64,000 nt of DNA from Antedon mediterranea (GCF_964355755.1 NC_092679.1:6262001-6326000), one strand, 5' to 3'; positions 45,965 through 59,943 are shown, numbered from the stretch's first letter. The notes: generated by a model not told the origin, from the letters alone. A program made the numbers and translations.

Positions 45965-47289
45965 ACACCCCCCTTTTTAAATACAAAAAATTAGAACAGT
46001 TAGCAGATACATCAGTATATATTCTTTAGAATTATTCGTAATATATAATACCAAAGAATATATATCACAAGAATGATGATTTAAAAGATATTATACATGT
46101 CACATTAAATAGAATTATGATAATAGTTTTTGCAATTGTAAACTATTTTATAATACATATTTATTAACAAACTAGTGTACATTCACTTTTACAGACAATT
46201 ATTTACTAACATGCTAAGTTAGTTCACAAAAAAGGCCTAACACAGCAACACCAAAAATCAACGAATCGTTACTCAGCATGGCCTATTCTTTACCATTGCC
46301 GTGTACTACTCTACGCCCGGTAAATTAAGTATTGTTTTTATGATATAAATTAGTATAAAATACATGTTATTAATAGGATAAAAGGTTAAATGTCATTAAC
46401 ATTTATTTGTTTTACCAGAAACAAGTTAAATATAGGAATATTATTAAACTATCCTTTGTGAAAACGCGTAAACACCAACACGCCCGGTCACGCTATTGTG
46501 TAGCGCCCGGTTGATAAAGCAAACTGTTTATACGGCAGTTTTTACTAAATAAATTGCATAAAACAAACAATTAAATATCCAAATAGTATTTAACATGATG
46601 TTGGCATGCAGTTGCTAACATTTTTTATCATGAAAATACTACCGGTGGTCTAGCCTTTGATTATTGAAACCGTCACAAAAAGTTGTATACATCATCCCAG
46701 ATACATCCACACTTATGGCGGCACCCTACCACATGGACAATATTACTGTTACACGGAAAATCGCGGATTACTCATTCTTGTGATATATATTCTTTGATAA
46801 TACGAAGTTAAAAACAATTCACACATTCAGCAAATGTCAGTACAACATAGCTATTTTCTTCTCTAACCACCACCAGTTTGTTTTACCCGAGTTGTTTTTC
46901 TTATTTTCAATTGATATAAAACGTGAACCAATAAAACAACGTGATGAATAAAGATCAGAAAACGAGGACGAAATCTGATTTATTCAATTCCAAACTTACG
47001 CCCTCTATTTTGTATACAGCTGTTACTTGCATCGTATACAGTACGTCCTAAACTGGCGACTGATTTAAGTATTCATGAATTTATGACATCTTTAAGTTTG
47101 TTTAAAAACACTAAAGTTAAAAGACTAAACTGTGATTCAGTCACATCATTTATTCTTTTAACTTTACAACTTTCCATAAAATAATAAATAAAACAAACGC
47201 ATATTTTTATGTCCTGTTCTCGTATTTATGACACCATTAAGATTATTTGATAATGTAAGCTAAGCACACTGGATAGTTCATGTTTAATT

Positions 47290-47502
47290 TAAGATCATAC
47301 TTTTAGGGATCATTTCTATAGTTTGTTTCACGGAGAAACGAATAAAGTTGATCAAATCGCTAACCCACAAGGATGAGAGTAAGTATTCTCTTCTGAGCGC
47401 GAAGCGGGGCTTGAGAATTCCATCTGGAATGACCTTGCTCATTGATGACCGTTCCTCCAAGACTTTGGTCTTGGGCGGAGGGAGAGAATACAATCTGAGT
47501 GG
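47290..47502 (+). repeat. 218-bp dispersed repeat with hairpin, copy 3
   Basis: Nearly identical to copy 2, same orientation. The hairpin stem is intact but the loop reads TTTG. The right edge stops at ctgagtgg. Confidence 0.85.
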
Positions 47503-47928
47503 CCGGTTGTTGAACAACACAAAATGAAAAAGAAAGTTACTTCACAACAAAGCGCGTAAATACGCAACGTAGAGCATTTTCGTGCGTGACGCGTTACAAA
47601 ACATAGCAACTGTATTACTCTCGAAACCAAACAAACTAAAGTCATTATTTTGCTTCTCTCTCTCTCACAGACATGAAAACAGAACTGTTTGTATGATCAG
47701 TTAAATGTAAGTCACTAACATGTTATGAGACCGTAAATTTTAAATAGGAACGGTAATTAAACGGTTGTGCGATCCAGTAGTCGCATTACTTGGTTGCACC
47801 CACCGTACTCCTCTCTCATTTTGAGACCTGTGTGAGCTGGCATTTACAAAGTTCAAACAATACCGCCCAGCCAGTGGTTTATCAAGATGTTCATCTCTCC
47901 TTAATTAATTAAGTTACATTCACACGGA

Positions 47929-48053
47929 AGACGGCACCATGTGCTTTTATTAAACAATGAAAATTATATAAGACGGCACCGTTTGCTTTGTTAAACAATG
48001 AAAATCATATAAGACAGCACCGTTTGCTTTGTTAAACAATGAATATTATATAG
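47929..48053. repeat. Three tandem copies of a 41-42 bp unit
   Basis: Unit agacggcaccgtttgctttg…aacaatgaaaatyatata, starting at 47929, 47971 and 48012. Confidence 0.9.
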
Positions 48054-49149
48054 CTTTACGATGGGACTTATATTACGGTCATTTAGATTTAACAAGGTTT
48101 AGGTAAATAATATTTTAGGTTTAGGCTAAAATCTGACATACGAACATTCATAACAACGCAAGTTTTATCGTTTTTGGTTATTTCAAATAAATACGGTATA
48201 AATCAAACAAACCGACACAAACAATTCACTTCGGAATTTCTAACAATCAGTAAATATTATTATGAGTTTAAAGATCAAATTAAAGGTTAAAGATCAAACA
48301 AAAATCATCGTCTATCTGTTTTGATACGAACGAAGCACAACACAGTATATCCGTATGTCTCGCCACGTTCTCATGAGACAACAGTAACATCAAAGAAATC
48401 ATTTATTTTAATTTCAAATAATTTCTTTCCCCTCCCTTAAGATTATCCTCTCTGTCAATCTGGCAGTTAACAATACATACAAGTATACGGAATGTAAAAA
48501 TAACGTTCATCTATCATTACACTTAAAACAAGTCTTGACGTAAAGTAGGTCTCTTGGTCAAATAACTGAAATAAATGTATGCAACATGCAACACTTACTC
48601 AAAGTCTTGAAGTAAAGTGGTCAATTTTTATAAACTTTTTAAAAATACTTATAACCTTAAGAGAATGGAAATTTCAGTAACAGTAACTGTTAATGTGACA
48701 CAGGTCACGACAAAAATAATTGAATACATTTCGTAGTTCGCTTGTGCCCGCATCTATCGAACTGTTGTATAGGTCAACACATTGTTTACTGTATAACCAC
48801 ACCCCCACCCTCTCCCCCACAAACTGAATCTTGTTTTATTGATATGATACATACAGAATTTTGAACAATTAAAGAAACACATTTTTACCGTTTCTCAATT
48901 TTATTGCACTCAATCTGCTGAGGTGAACTTTTCTAAAAAATCATCTATAAAACTATCTCAACTCTCTGAAATTATATTAGAGATTTGCGACACGACATGA
49001 CGTGACGTCATACGCATAATAGAACGCATGGCTAACACGATTTCTAAAATGAATTGAGTATGAAAACATAATAAACTGCTTGGGGCGCTAATTTCCATTG
49101 CTTTATACCATGGAGGAATAATCCCGTGCTTAGTGCCTTCTTAACTTTT

Positions 49150-49375
49150 ATGTTGTTAAACTAATTCCTGGCAAACTGGATCGAGGAATCGAGTGAGGAA
49201 AACGTCCCCCATGTCCCCGCATGCGCACAATGAATTAACATGACGTAACTAGGAATTAGTGCCTTCTCAACTATATGTTGTAAAAAGCTAATGCCTGGCA
49301 AACTGTGTAGAGGAATCGAGTGAGCAAAACGTCCCCGCATGCGCACAGTGAATAACATGACGTAACTAGGAGGGC
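49150..49375. repeat. Tandem duplication of about 110-120 bp
   Basis: cctggcaaactg, gaggaatcgagtgag, aaaacgtcccc, gcatgcgcaca and aacatgacgtaactaggа-type blocks appear twice in the same order. Confidence 0.85.
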
Positions 49376-50183
49376 GTAGTGGACGTCGGTAATATAAAGA
49401 TGGCTATCGATAATAATATAGAAAATTACTTTATGAAATTTAAGACATTAATTAAACCATGGAATAATTTTAATTCTTCTGTATTAGACGGTACTGATTC
49501 TATAGAATGTTTTTTTTTTGTATAAGGGTAAAAATAATGTGCTATCTTGTGGTATTTCTGAATAGTAAACAATTAACTCCCTGGTAATATGTACAGTAAT
49601 ATACCATTCTATATTTTTTTAAATGCAATTTCCCATGTTTTGGCCAGTAGTGTACCTATCCATTTTCGCTGAAAGCAGAGATATTAATTTAATTTGGCCC
49701 GTTTTTCTACTATATTTTGTATGGTCTCATATTGTGTTTTGTCCATCTTCAGCTATTTACAACATCACACGCATAAATTATATTGGAGTAATTTAATATA
49801 AAAGTACTTTTAAGTAAAAACCAGTGTGTATGCTCATTCTACTTAAAATATTTAAGCATGCATTCTTCATTCTAATTTCTGGTCCCAAACAATAATCTAG
49901 TAGAAATTAATCTAAAAATTATCATAGTCTCTTACTTACTTTTTTATTAAAAAATATTGTCAATATTTTTATACTAAACCTATAAAAATATGCACTTTGA
50001 GCACTTTGTGGATATACACGCTTTATAAATCTTATTGTTTTATGTTATATTATTTATCACACACTGAGCACTGTAATAACCAATATAACGGATTCTAGGA
50101 AGCATGTGCTGTATTTAAAGCACTACAACAAACTCTACTCAAGAGCATCTTTATAAGGGTACACTTTGTTGGGTCCTAAAGCC

Positions 50184-50290
50184 TTAAGCTTGGTTCCCAC
50201 TAGGACGCAACATAAGGAGTTGACCAATGAAAAGTGTCAGTAATCAAATACCATACATCCTTGCGTTGCGTCCTAGTGGAAACCAAACTT
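50184..50290. mobile_element. GGTTCCCACTAG MITE, short copy
   Basis: TTAAGCTTGGTTCCCACTAG, then gacgcaacataagg; the right end is ccttgcgttgcgtcctagtg, then gaaaccaaactt. About 107 bp; the interior retains a ttgaccaatgaaaa block. Confidence 0.8.
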
Positions 50291-50751
50291 TGGTAGGGCT
50301 CCATTTATATTGTCTGACAATAGTAGCTGTATAAAGTGAAAGTGTTGTAGTTGACAGCATAGCAACAATCAGTCTTAATTTTTTCTAGCATAAGTAAGGC
50401 ACTTTTATTATATAAGTTGTTAATGATAAAGGGTGCTGGTCGACGTTGTAAGGGTTTGGGTTTGCCATCGAAAAGGAGGACCCTAAAAGATCAATGGGAG
50501 GTGGGGGCAATGTCCTGTCATAGGAAGCTGCTTCTACCTTATACAGATGTATAGGGGCTTAGATTTGGCATCAACAAGTTTTGGGGCCCTGAAAGAAATG
50601 TACCATCTCCCCCAGGATCTGCACACTGTAGTTCATGATCCAAAGCCGATTATCAAGATGGCTCTGTTGTCATCATTTTGTTTGGTCCGGACTTTGATGA
50701 ATGCGCCGTATTTGCATCATTGTCATCATCATCATGTCTTCGTTTTACACC

Positions 50752-51022
50752 TGTATACAAATATAACCAGAATAGCTATATCTTAATTTGCATATTAAAA
50801 AAGAGGACTTTTAACACCTGTAAATATATACAAATAAAACCATAATAGTTGTATCTTATTTTGTATAATCAAAAGAAGAAGACTTTGACATCTGTAAATA
50901 TATGCAAATAAAACAAGAATAGCTGTATCTTATTTGCATAATCAAAAGAAGACTTGGACACCTGTAAATATATGCAAATAAAACCAGAATAGTGTATCTA
51001 AATTTGCATAAAGAAGACTTTG
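50752..51022. repeat. Four to five tandem copies of a 65-75 bp unit
   Basis: Unit core cacctgtaaatatatgcaaa, then taaaaccagaatag, gtatctta.tttgcata and aaagaagact; spacing varies. Confidence 0.85.
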
Positions 51023-51126
51023 AGAACATGAAACGTATTAACTATACTGTACTTCCATCTATTATCTACCTATTGATTTTCAATTCAACTTCTGCTATAT
51101 GGAGTACTCATCAAAAGCTTTTACTT

Positions 51127-51508
51127 AAGCTCTGTCCACACTATCAAACTTTGTGTGACAAAAAAATGTTATGTGCCCATATTTTTTTTAGATGACAATA
51201 CAACATTTATTCAATATTCAATATTTTACAAAGTTTATGGGTTAAGATACACAGAAGCCAAAGTGGCTTGTCTTTGTAGTCCTAAGCATAAACACAAAAC
51301 ATATTATACGGACGCATTACATTAACAAAAAATGACATTTTGAGACAGAAAAAGAAAAAAAAAAACAAAAAAAAAACACAAACACAACAAAGTGATATTA
51401 AGCTAAATGTTTACAACCCCAATATGGACATGATGATGTCATATCACACTACCATATTTGGGCACATCACACTTTTTTTTTGTCAAACTAGTTTGATAGT
51501 TTAGACAG
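51127..51508. mobile_element. AAGCTCTG MITE split by a poly(A)-tailed insertion
   Basis: The MITE runs from aagctctgtccacactatca to the complement near 51508. It is interrupted at gtgcccatat/atatggacatg by 51183-51420. The insert begins with T8 and has tttatt (AATAAA on the minus strand) about 20 bp inside. That matches a reverse-oriented, polyadenylated retro-insertion. Confidence 0.8.
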
Positions 51509-53724
51509 ACTATTGGTGGTAATATATTATGATACTATTTTACTAAACCACTACTTCTGGTCATACTTGATCATTACAGTTGCAAATAAAGACAAATTAA
51601 AACGCAAAATTGAAAACTTCAACCTGTGATTTTACAGCCTTTAACCGGTACTTTCCTGAAGAGATAATATTTGCCATTTTGAACCTTTGCCTCAAATCAG
51701 TAAAACTTTAATATGATAATTTTAATTCACCTAAGGCTCATACAATTGTTGGAATTATTGAAATAAAGTGAAAGGTGAAAGCAACAAAATAATTGATCAG
51801 GAATTGATGAAACAAGAAATTGACAGTTCCAGTTCACATAGATAGCAATAAAGTTGTCACAAAATATTCCTAATGACAAATTGATTGTCACGACATCAAG
51901 TCAACACCTACATTGACACTTTTAAAATGGATTATTATTACCTTTAGAACCCATTCATTCATTCATCTATACATTCATTCAATAGTCTAGGGGTCTGTTT
52001 CTGCTGCATAGCGCTAAATAAACCGATTATTCAATCAATTCAATGTAATTTTTATATTGACTGCATTTCAAACAGGTAATGCGTAATGGTCCCTTACTAG
52101 GAATGACCTCTGAATAGAGGTAGACCATAGTTTTAAAACAGATTTTCCCCCTTGTTCATTTCATGGAAAGGGGTGTCCCCTGGAAAGGGGTGTTCCCTGG
52201 AAAGGGGTGTTCCCTGGTTAGGAGTTCCTCCCTAAAGGAGTGGTTTTACTGTATGTGTCTGATATGACAGACTTTTTTTTTTGACTTTACAACTGAACAA
52301 ATGTGCTGACTTTTAAACTTTTTCACTGGTTTTACAAAACATTGGGAAAAAATAAAAACTACCGAACTTTCTGTCGATGAATAAATCAGTGATTCAATCA
52401 TATTAATACAAGGTAAACTTTATTTGTGAAATGTCAGAGACTATCAATCAATCACAAGTCAAATCAATCGCTGAGTCAACACTGTTTATCATCAGCTACA
52501 GTACAAAGAATAAGGGCCACTTGTGTCTGCGACTGTAATTTGGTTGTTTTCGAATTTTGAAATTTGACCCACACTGGAAAGGTAGATTAAAATGACAAAC
52601 TTTTGCTTTGAGCTATCACTCAGTCTACTTGTCACTCTGATAGTGACAGTCTGCAAGTCACATTCATGATTTCGACGAGTGGACACATAGAAATGCAAGT
52701 CACATGGGTAATTCATAAATTGTTTCGGCACTTTTATCTCAAATGGATCATACACCTACCCCAGGGAGTGTTGACTTATGGCCAACACTTGAGCTTATTT
52801 TAGGGGGAGAGAAAAACAGACAAAGATCACATTAAGAGATCAGAACATCCGCTCTCTTTGGGACTAAATTGCTTTAAATTTGTTGAATTGATTCGTTTTT
52901 AAAAAGAACAGCACATATCCCACGAGTAATACATTTGTCCTCAGGGAGTTTGGATTAAACTTTAAAGAAATGAGCTCATTCTTACACGACAAAGATCCAC
53001 CAGTTCCTACTTAATCATACCAGACAGGAAAAATAAACCGGTTTCTGGTACATTTTTATAAAAGTACTAAGTAATTGTTTTTCGGGTTCATTGCGCTATA
53101 AACTACAGGTTTTCAATTAATTACTGTATCATATCAAAGAAACAATTTTAATATTTTTGACAAGCCATCACCAGTTACAATGTTTGTGAGGTTCTTCAAC
53201 CCATCATGGAAGTTTTTAAATTACAAAGTTTAAAATTTAAATTTGCCTCTATGACTAAAAAGTATTTTTTACTGTTGGAGAGACGGTACAAAGATAGTGC
53301 AACAGGATATAAATTAGACTTAAGTAAAAAAGAGCATAGACACAATTTATATCTCTAACAAACTGTGATGCAATGAAAATATTTGTTACATCTTTTGGTG
53401 GGTTGAATGATCAAGGTGGAGTTTGCTTATATCAGAATGTTTTGCTTGCATGCAAAACCTTAAATCAGTTTAACATAATGTAAGACACTGGAAAAGTTTG
53501 TATTGTTGTTGACTGTACACTACCTGCTGGACAGCAGGCTTTATAAATCTTGTATGTGACAGAGTTTAACCCCACCCTAGAATTTCAGCTACATCCAAAC
53601 ACAAAACTTAAACCCATTGTTAATGTAATCCAAGTACAATCATCACACCAAGTTGTCAAACTTCGAATGTAGGCCCCTGGGCTTATACTCGGTCATAGGA
53701 CATAATTGAGTGTGATTTTCTTAC

Positions 53725-55795
53725 CTGTATCATGTGGTTGCTGGTTTGCTATGTCTGTTATTGCTTGCTGTGCTCTGGCTTTACATATTGGTTCATATTC
53801 CTGTAAGAAAAAAATTAATGTATTTTTCTATCTTTATTAACTTTCAAATAAATATAGAACTAGAAAGGCACTCCAAAAGTGCATACCTCCGCCTACTGTA
53901 AAATTCTCTTACATAAGATTTCTATGGACAAATATTTATATCTTTGTGAGTGTCTTAATGCTGTGTGTGATTTAGGCTAATTTCACTACAAGCATGTGTA
54001 TGCGACTCCGAGTTTGGTGTAAAGGTTATGTAACCAGCCAAAAACAAACGGGTGAATTTGAAAAAGAATCAGGTTTTTTAAAACTACTCGTATCAAAAAA
54101 CCTGAACATTAAACCAAATTATGCTTCCAAATTACAAATCACAAATTATAACTCTTATCTCTTGCACAAAAATGAAGTTTTTTGGACAAGTAGTTTTCGA
54201 GAAAATGCAATTTTAGTTTACTTGTTACTTTAAGACTGCTCGCTGGCTATTGGAAATTCTGTCCTATCTTTTAACACTAACAGTTCTGAAAAAAAATACT
54301 AAAAAGTGGTCCAGAATTGGGACCGTGTTCCGAATTGCCTAAAAAATTTAATGAAGTGGTCCTTGACCGCATATCTATCTGTATTTTCATTTTGGTAAAG
54401 ATATTGCAATAAGTTTTTAAGTAATCCTGCTAACAAACAATCAATTACATATACTGTATCTCTTTGGCGGAGGTAAAATATACTTTTTAATAACAGTTTG
54501 ACTTTCTGTGACCTCTACAAACCCAGACTACTGATCACAAGCAAAACGAGTTGTGTGCACTCATGCATGACACTTATACAGTAACAGCGTATCCATGTTC
54601 CAGTGAGTAGCATGTTACGTTCAAATTTGAATTGATGTGTCGAAATAAATTAAGATTGGTATCCTGTGAGTCAAACGTTTCATTGTGACAGTCGTCTCTG
54701 GCAGTTTAATTAAAACAAGGTTTATGTGACATTCTGCGGTCTCATTACCATAGTAAAAAATTGATAAATTGTGAAACTGACTAACTGTACTATTTCTTTT
54801 TGTAGTTTTACCTTGGGCCAATGCCGAATTACTCTACTGCAGTTACTGCAGTAACCCCATTTTGTTTACAATTTAACCTGCTTATGCAATTATAAAAAGT
54901 CTTTCTCTCTCCGACATTCACAGGGTTTCACAGATTAAAAAATGGTTCAATAATGAAATCTGTTATTAATAATTTCTTAAGATTATTATTTAATTTGTTC
55001 AATTCTGGGGCATATTGTCAGGTGACAAGAACTCAACGTAATGAAAGCCGTCAAGTAAGGACATGAATTGACACAATTAGTTAACAATACTGAAACATAA
55101 TTAATCTGAATAGAAGTAAACACAGAAAAAGTGAAAAACACCAGTCTGGATGTCTCTGGTTTTGACCACCGTAAGGCGACACACACGGTATTGACCCTGT
55201 TAAAAGCTCAATTGATATTGGCATGCAATTGCTGGTAGAAATTGTATTTTGAACAATAAGGAGTCAAATTGGGTCCCTGTCACATCAACCACACTGCAGT
55301 TTTTTGATTATTAATCTACATAATTTAAAATTCGTCAATAAATATTAATTTTTTAAGCTTTTTTATTAAGATTTATTTTTTAATGTTTTTTTTCATTTCA
55401 AATTATTGAAATTTCTTCAGAGTGAAAAACAACTTTAAAATCTATAAAGTGTTTATAGTTTTGATACTGTTATTTTTTTTATATGAATATTAAGAACCTA
55501 TTTGTGGACATAACTTGTTCATTTAAAAACTTTATTTTTATATTCGATGTTTGCTGGCAACATTAACTACAAATGTGAATACTCAGTCTATTTCAATATT
55601 TGATTATATTTTGTTCACTTTGGCACTTCATACTTTTGGGAATTATAAAACAAACATTTACTCAAACAACTCCTTCACAACTTGGGAAAAACTGTTCAAA
55701 GCAATTATAACAAATAATCACCCAATTTTTTACCTCCCATCCCATGTGCAGATGATCCCTCAGGAATCCATACTTCCAAAAGGAATCCCACTGAC
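53725..55795 (-). CDS. Two internal exons of an unidentified minus-strand gene
   Basis: Exon 55734-55795 follows tatcctctag and ends at gggag|gtaaaa. It gives (x)QWDSFWKYGFLRDHLHMGWE. Exon 53725-53800 follows tttcttacag and ends at atacag|gtaaga. It gives EYEPICKARAQQAITDIA, then NQQPHDT. The first exon ends in phase 0 and the second starts in phase 0, so they join directly; the second ends in phase 1. Rich in aromatic and charged residues with good splice sites, they look real. I could not recognise the protein, or find the flanking exons within the window. Confidence 0.5.
53861..54478. repeat. Dispersed element with CCTCCGCC/GGCGGAGG ends, copy 1
   Basis: Begins tagaaaggcactccaaaagt, then gcatacctccgcctactg; ends tttggcggaggta. 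The interior holds ggtgtaaaggttatgtaacc, as in the better-preserved copy at 62198-62807. It lies just outside the exon at 53725-53800. Confidence 0.7.
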
Positions 55796-56029
55796 CTAGA
55801 GGATATATCCATCTGTCAAACAATCTAATTAGAAACTATAGTATGTCATCAACGAGTGCAGATGTCTAGACTAGTACGGGGAATAATAATGCGGGGGAGA
55901 GAGTTTGTTATAAAAAAATAATTTAAAAAATAAATAATAAAAATTATGCTTTCTTTGTAAAGCCAATTGATGAATATAAAAATGATATTTCATGTTAAAT
56001 GTTTATGTTTTTCATATCAGGTTTAAAAA

Positions 56030-56165
56030 TAAAATATGTATTTATTGTCTTTTTATGTTAGTCCACCGGTCGGCGCTTGAATTTTTGGCTGAAAATATGA
56101 AATTGTGAGCTCAAGTATTATATGTATGAAATGCTATATGTGTCAAAATATCTTAATTTCGGTCT
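56030..56165. repeat. Second copy of the 12.3-kb dispersed repeat
   Basis: tgtatttattgtctttttat, then gttagtccaccggtcg, ctgaaaatatga and gtatgaaatgctatatgtg, collinear with 12345-12470. Confidence 0.6.
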
Positions 56166-57296
56166 AGAACCTAGACATGGTTTAATGTACTCTATCTCAT
56201 TTTTCAACTGCAAATTTGTTTGTCAAATTTATTTATTTTGTATATCTTTTCCATAGTAGTAATACAGTATTGTCTTGTTGCTCTTCTTGTTTTTAGGTAT
56301 ATGCCTACTTCATTCTGGGCCATAATAAATAATTTTCAAAATGCTGCCAAGTCTGCTTAATGAATTCACAATTTCATTTAAAAATTGTTTATTATCTCTA
56401 TTCACATACCGTATGTTATAATGTATCTTATCCTACATGATACAGTCACTTGCTGGACATGACTTAAGTACACCAAGACAGATTAAGTCATTATACACTT
56501 TCAACTTAAATTCTTTCGTGTGCGGTATGCTCTACAACTTTCCTTATTGGTCAATAATAAAGAATTATAATCCAATTATAAAATATTCCAGCTGATTAGG
56601 ATCATAAACCAATAGACATCTGCATCTGATTCAAAGATGTCATTGTACGAAATTTAAACTTTCAGAGATCTTTATATTAGTTGTTTCCTGGCGTCTATTA
56701 TCGGTAAAATGCAATGGTAGAAATAAGCCACACGTAGTTACCAAATACACATTTTGAAATTATAAAACGTGATAACATAGTTCAAAGAAAGCTGTGGTGG
56801 AGCAGTTTTTGGAATGCTTCATATCATTTGGGGGAAATTAGGCAAGGATGAAAAGTGCTCTAAGTTCATGGCTTTTGTTCTAACCACACGGCCTCAGGGG
56901 TTATTTGGCACAGGAGACCCCCCTTAATACCAACCATGAAACAATGAGTAATTACTCAATCATCACCATTCTCAGAGTGTATATCCCACTAATATGCAAA
57001 TTCATTCATACGCGAAAATTTACTTGCGCTAATAATAGATGAAACCGCTTACAAATAAACCCCAAAGGAAGAGGTGACAAATAAAAGCAATGTGTGGATT
57101 TTAGTTTGTCAAGACTTTACGCTGTAGAGAGGATGTTTGTGTGGATCCAGAGTACAGTGGCTACAATGTGATTCTACAACAAGATGCCCCAATAGAAGGA
57201 GGATTGAAGATCACCTAGCAAACTCTGGAGTACACACAAACCTGCGTTTTGTAAGGCATGTACAGTACTCCTGTTTGTGTAAACTCTTAGACGTTA

Positions 57297-57480
57297 GTTA
57301 ATTCCCATCATTTGATTGGACAATTGTGGGTCACATGCCGTGCAATAATACGTACTATTAAACGATCATTTAATAGTACTTTTTAAACATTTTTGTGCAC
57401 GAAAAAAAACGTTTCACCTCATGCCATTATTTTTACCATTACACTCATAAACATGCATTATTTGTATAATATTACATAGA
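57297..57480. repeat. Relative of the fold-back element at 41.1 kb
   Basis: catttgattggacaattgtg and tgccattatttttaccatta match the 41.1-kb element. The hairpin's left arm is deleted. Confidence 0.65.
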
Positions 57481-57524
57481 TTTTATAACATAAGATATCC
57501 CATTCAAATAAAACCAACTAGATG

Positions 57525-57552
57525 GTACGCTCGCGTACCATCTAGGTCGTGC
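57525..57552. repeat. Perfect 28-bp palindrome
   Basis: ctagatggtacgctcg and its complement cgcgtaccatctag overlap around a central CGCG-like core. It sits just outside the 1.2-kb repeat, whose own end reads agatggttctcg. Confidence 0.8.
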
Positions 57553-57556
57553 CCAC

Positions 57557-58823
57557 AGATGGTTCTCGAATACACAGTAATTTCAGCGTAACAAAACTGG
57601 CGATTTCAAATATATATATATATAATACATTGTCGTTTACAGAAACGAATAAATAGACACGATGATTTATGTAGTCAACTAAAATTAGCACCCTGGGAAT
57701 TACTTCCGAAGGAGAAACTTATCAAAATGAGTCCAAATTTTTGATTTGGACTCATTTAAAGAAACCCAATTTGTGTTTTGTATGTAAGATTAGGGTTGAG
57801 GGATGGGAAAGCGGATAGGTACAAAGAGGAACAATTTTAAAATATATTCTTTATCCACTCAGTAACGAAATATTTTTTTTATGTTTTATAGGCCTATAAA
57901 TAATATATCTCTAAATACAGTAAAACATTTGCGATGTAATACTTTGTTAAAACTGTCACTGTCATAATCGATTGAAATATTAAAGTACATGTCACGATAC
58001 ACCACTACGACGTTTATATTTTTGGTAATTATTAATTAATACAAACGTTGAGAAGGAACTGTCAGTATAAAGTTTATTTGTATATAATAATGTGTTTATA
58101 TATCTAACAGTAGAGCCTATCCACAATCTCAGTAATAAAGTTTATTTGTATATATTTTTATATTACATCTAACAGTACGAACATTCACAGTAAGAAATGT
58201 TCGATTCAAATGAGGACCAAAAATAGTTAATAGGTATTTACAGTATTGTCAAAGTATTGCAAGTTTATTCTCAAAGGGCCCATATATTTACCTACCGTAT
58301 GTGTTAAACCAAGGGCTCATAAATTTACCTACTTGTGTTAAACCAAACTCTGGCAGACTGAGAGATTGGGATGTTCCATTCATCGCAAATCAATACATTT
58401 GTATAATCGTATCTATCAAAATAGTATTTTTTAAAGAAAATCGGCCTGTCTTCAACATTATGATGCTGTACTCTAGCTGTTCAACCGGTTTTCAGCTATT
58501 AAAAACAATTATCGTAGGAGGAGATAGGAAAATGCGAAGCCTCCTCGCATTTTTGTGGCGGGTATTTTTCAAGATGGACATCCATCAGACAGTGTATACC
58601 ACGATCGGAAAACACCCCTATTTGGGGCAAATCGTTGAACCTAAATTCGTTTTAATCGTCAATAACTAATTATCTAACTTAATTTAATTAGTAAACAGGG
58701 TTACATCAGGTGGTTAAAATCAGTACCGAAAGTACGAACCAACTTTATATACCATCGAGTAAAAATTGTAGAAGTAAGGCGCGATTTACCGAATTCTGCC
58801 CTTACGTAAATTTATATATAGAT
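57557..58823. repeat. 1.2-kb dispersed repeat, stand-alone copy
   Basis: Inverted relative to 6934-8152 and collinear throughout. Here it is not enclosed by the AGGCTGG TIRs, which shows that it is an independent unit. Confidence 0.8.
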
Positions 58824-59804
58824 GCCAGATTCTATGTAACTTAATGAGTCTAAACAAAGGGTGGTTATTTTTTTTTAACACCAATAACTGTGTTTATTGT
58901 AAAATTTGCTCAGCTTGCTTTGGTGGACCTTCAGAAGGAATAGGGGCATAGACAAGATGAACACAACCAAAGGCAATTATCTGTTTCCAAGTTTCAATTC
59001 AAACTGGAATTTATATTGAGACTCACTAAACTTTCAATTCAATTCAAAATTCTTTGATCATCCCACATGGGGCAATTCAAATAAAAAGGTCTGGATTAAA
59101 ATGATCTTACAAATAAATACAAAATATCACAATACACAGATGACATTATAACAAAAAGACAATACTTTGCACTAAAGGGTTTAGGGAAGAATAGCTAAAT
59201 ATTAGCAGTATTGGATAACATCATACTATTAGTTTGTTGATGGCATTGGGAAACATCAATGTATGCTGTATTAGGGAAGTAATAATACATTACTATGGCG
59301 TATATACAAGAATGACTTGTCACATTAAAGCCATCCCGGCCACGATCGACACAGATCTATTTATAAGCATGCTGTAAAAAAACCCAAAACCTGTTATTTT
59401 TCTCTCTCGTTTTGCCAATCTACCGGCTATCCCTCGAGGCAATGATTTACTTGTCTTTTCTGACTGATATCTAATTTACAGGTCAACCGATTTCTTGTGA
59501 TTGGGGTTACTATGGTGACCCTTTGATGTATTCACCTGTCTTTAACATGTGCTTATTTTTAACCTAGGTTCTATCACCACATCCAGACGATATACATGTC
59601 AATTAAATAACTGTGTCAATATAGTATTCATACAAGTATGACAGATCTGGTGATGCATAACTATTTCAATAACGCTGATTACGCTTAATACACAATATCA
59701 ACAGCAATGAGTCGCATTGAGACAGAATTGTAATAGTCACCAAACACTGAATATACAGTATACATTTTGAGTTGAAATGAGGAATACTGTATAGAACTAG
59801 TGTA

Positions 59805-59943
59805 AAGCTCTGTCTACAGTATCAAACTAGTTTGACAAAAAAGTGTAATATTCCCAAATATGGTAGTGATATTCTCAAATATGGTAATGATATGACATCA
59901 TCACACATTTTTTTATCACATAAAAGTAGTGTAGACCAAGCTT
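59805..59943. mobile_element. AAGCTCTG MITE with TAA target duplication
   Basis: gTAA|AGCTCTGTCTACAG … CCAAGCT|TAAtac; the core is the usual caaatatggtagtgatat. Confidence 0.8.

Larger units (their letters stand above)
45437..53724. other. Repeat-rich intergenic region upstream of AVEN
   Basis: Holds the AVEN promoter side, two copies of the 218-bp hairpin repeat, several short tandem arrays and two MITEs (separate entries). A run of three 18-bp units (tggaaaggggtgttccc) is at about 52162-52218. An 87-codon frame on the minus strand at 52492-52755 has no recognisable domain and a poor acceptor, so it is not called. Confidence 0.5.

Noticed and set aside
52492-52755. 87-codon minus-strand frame
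   Set aside because: Upstream sequence has no pyrimidine tract, and its phase does not accept the exon at 53725-53800. No domain recognised.
58301-58669. 122-codon open frame
   Set aside because: Lies inside the 1.2-kb repeat; the sister copy near 7100-7450 carries sequence differences and no recognised domain supports coding.
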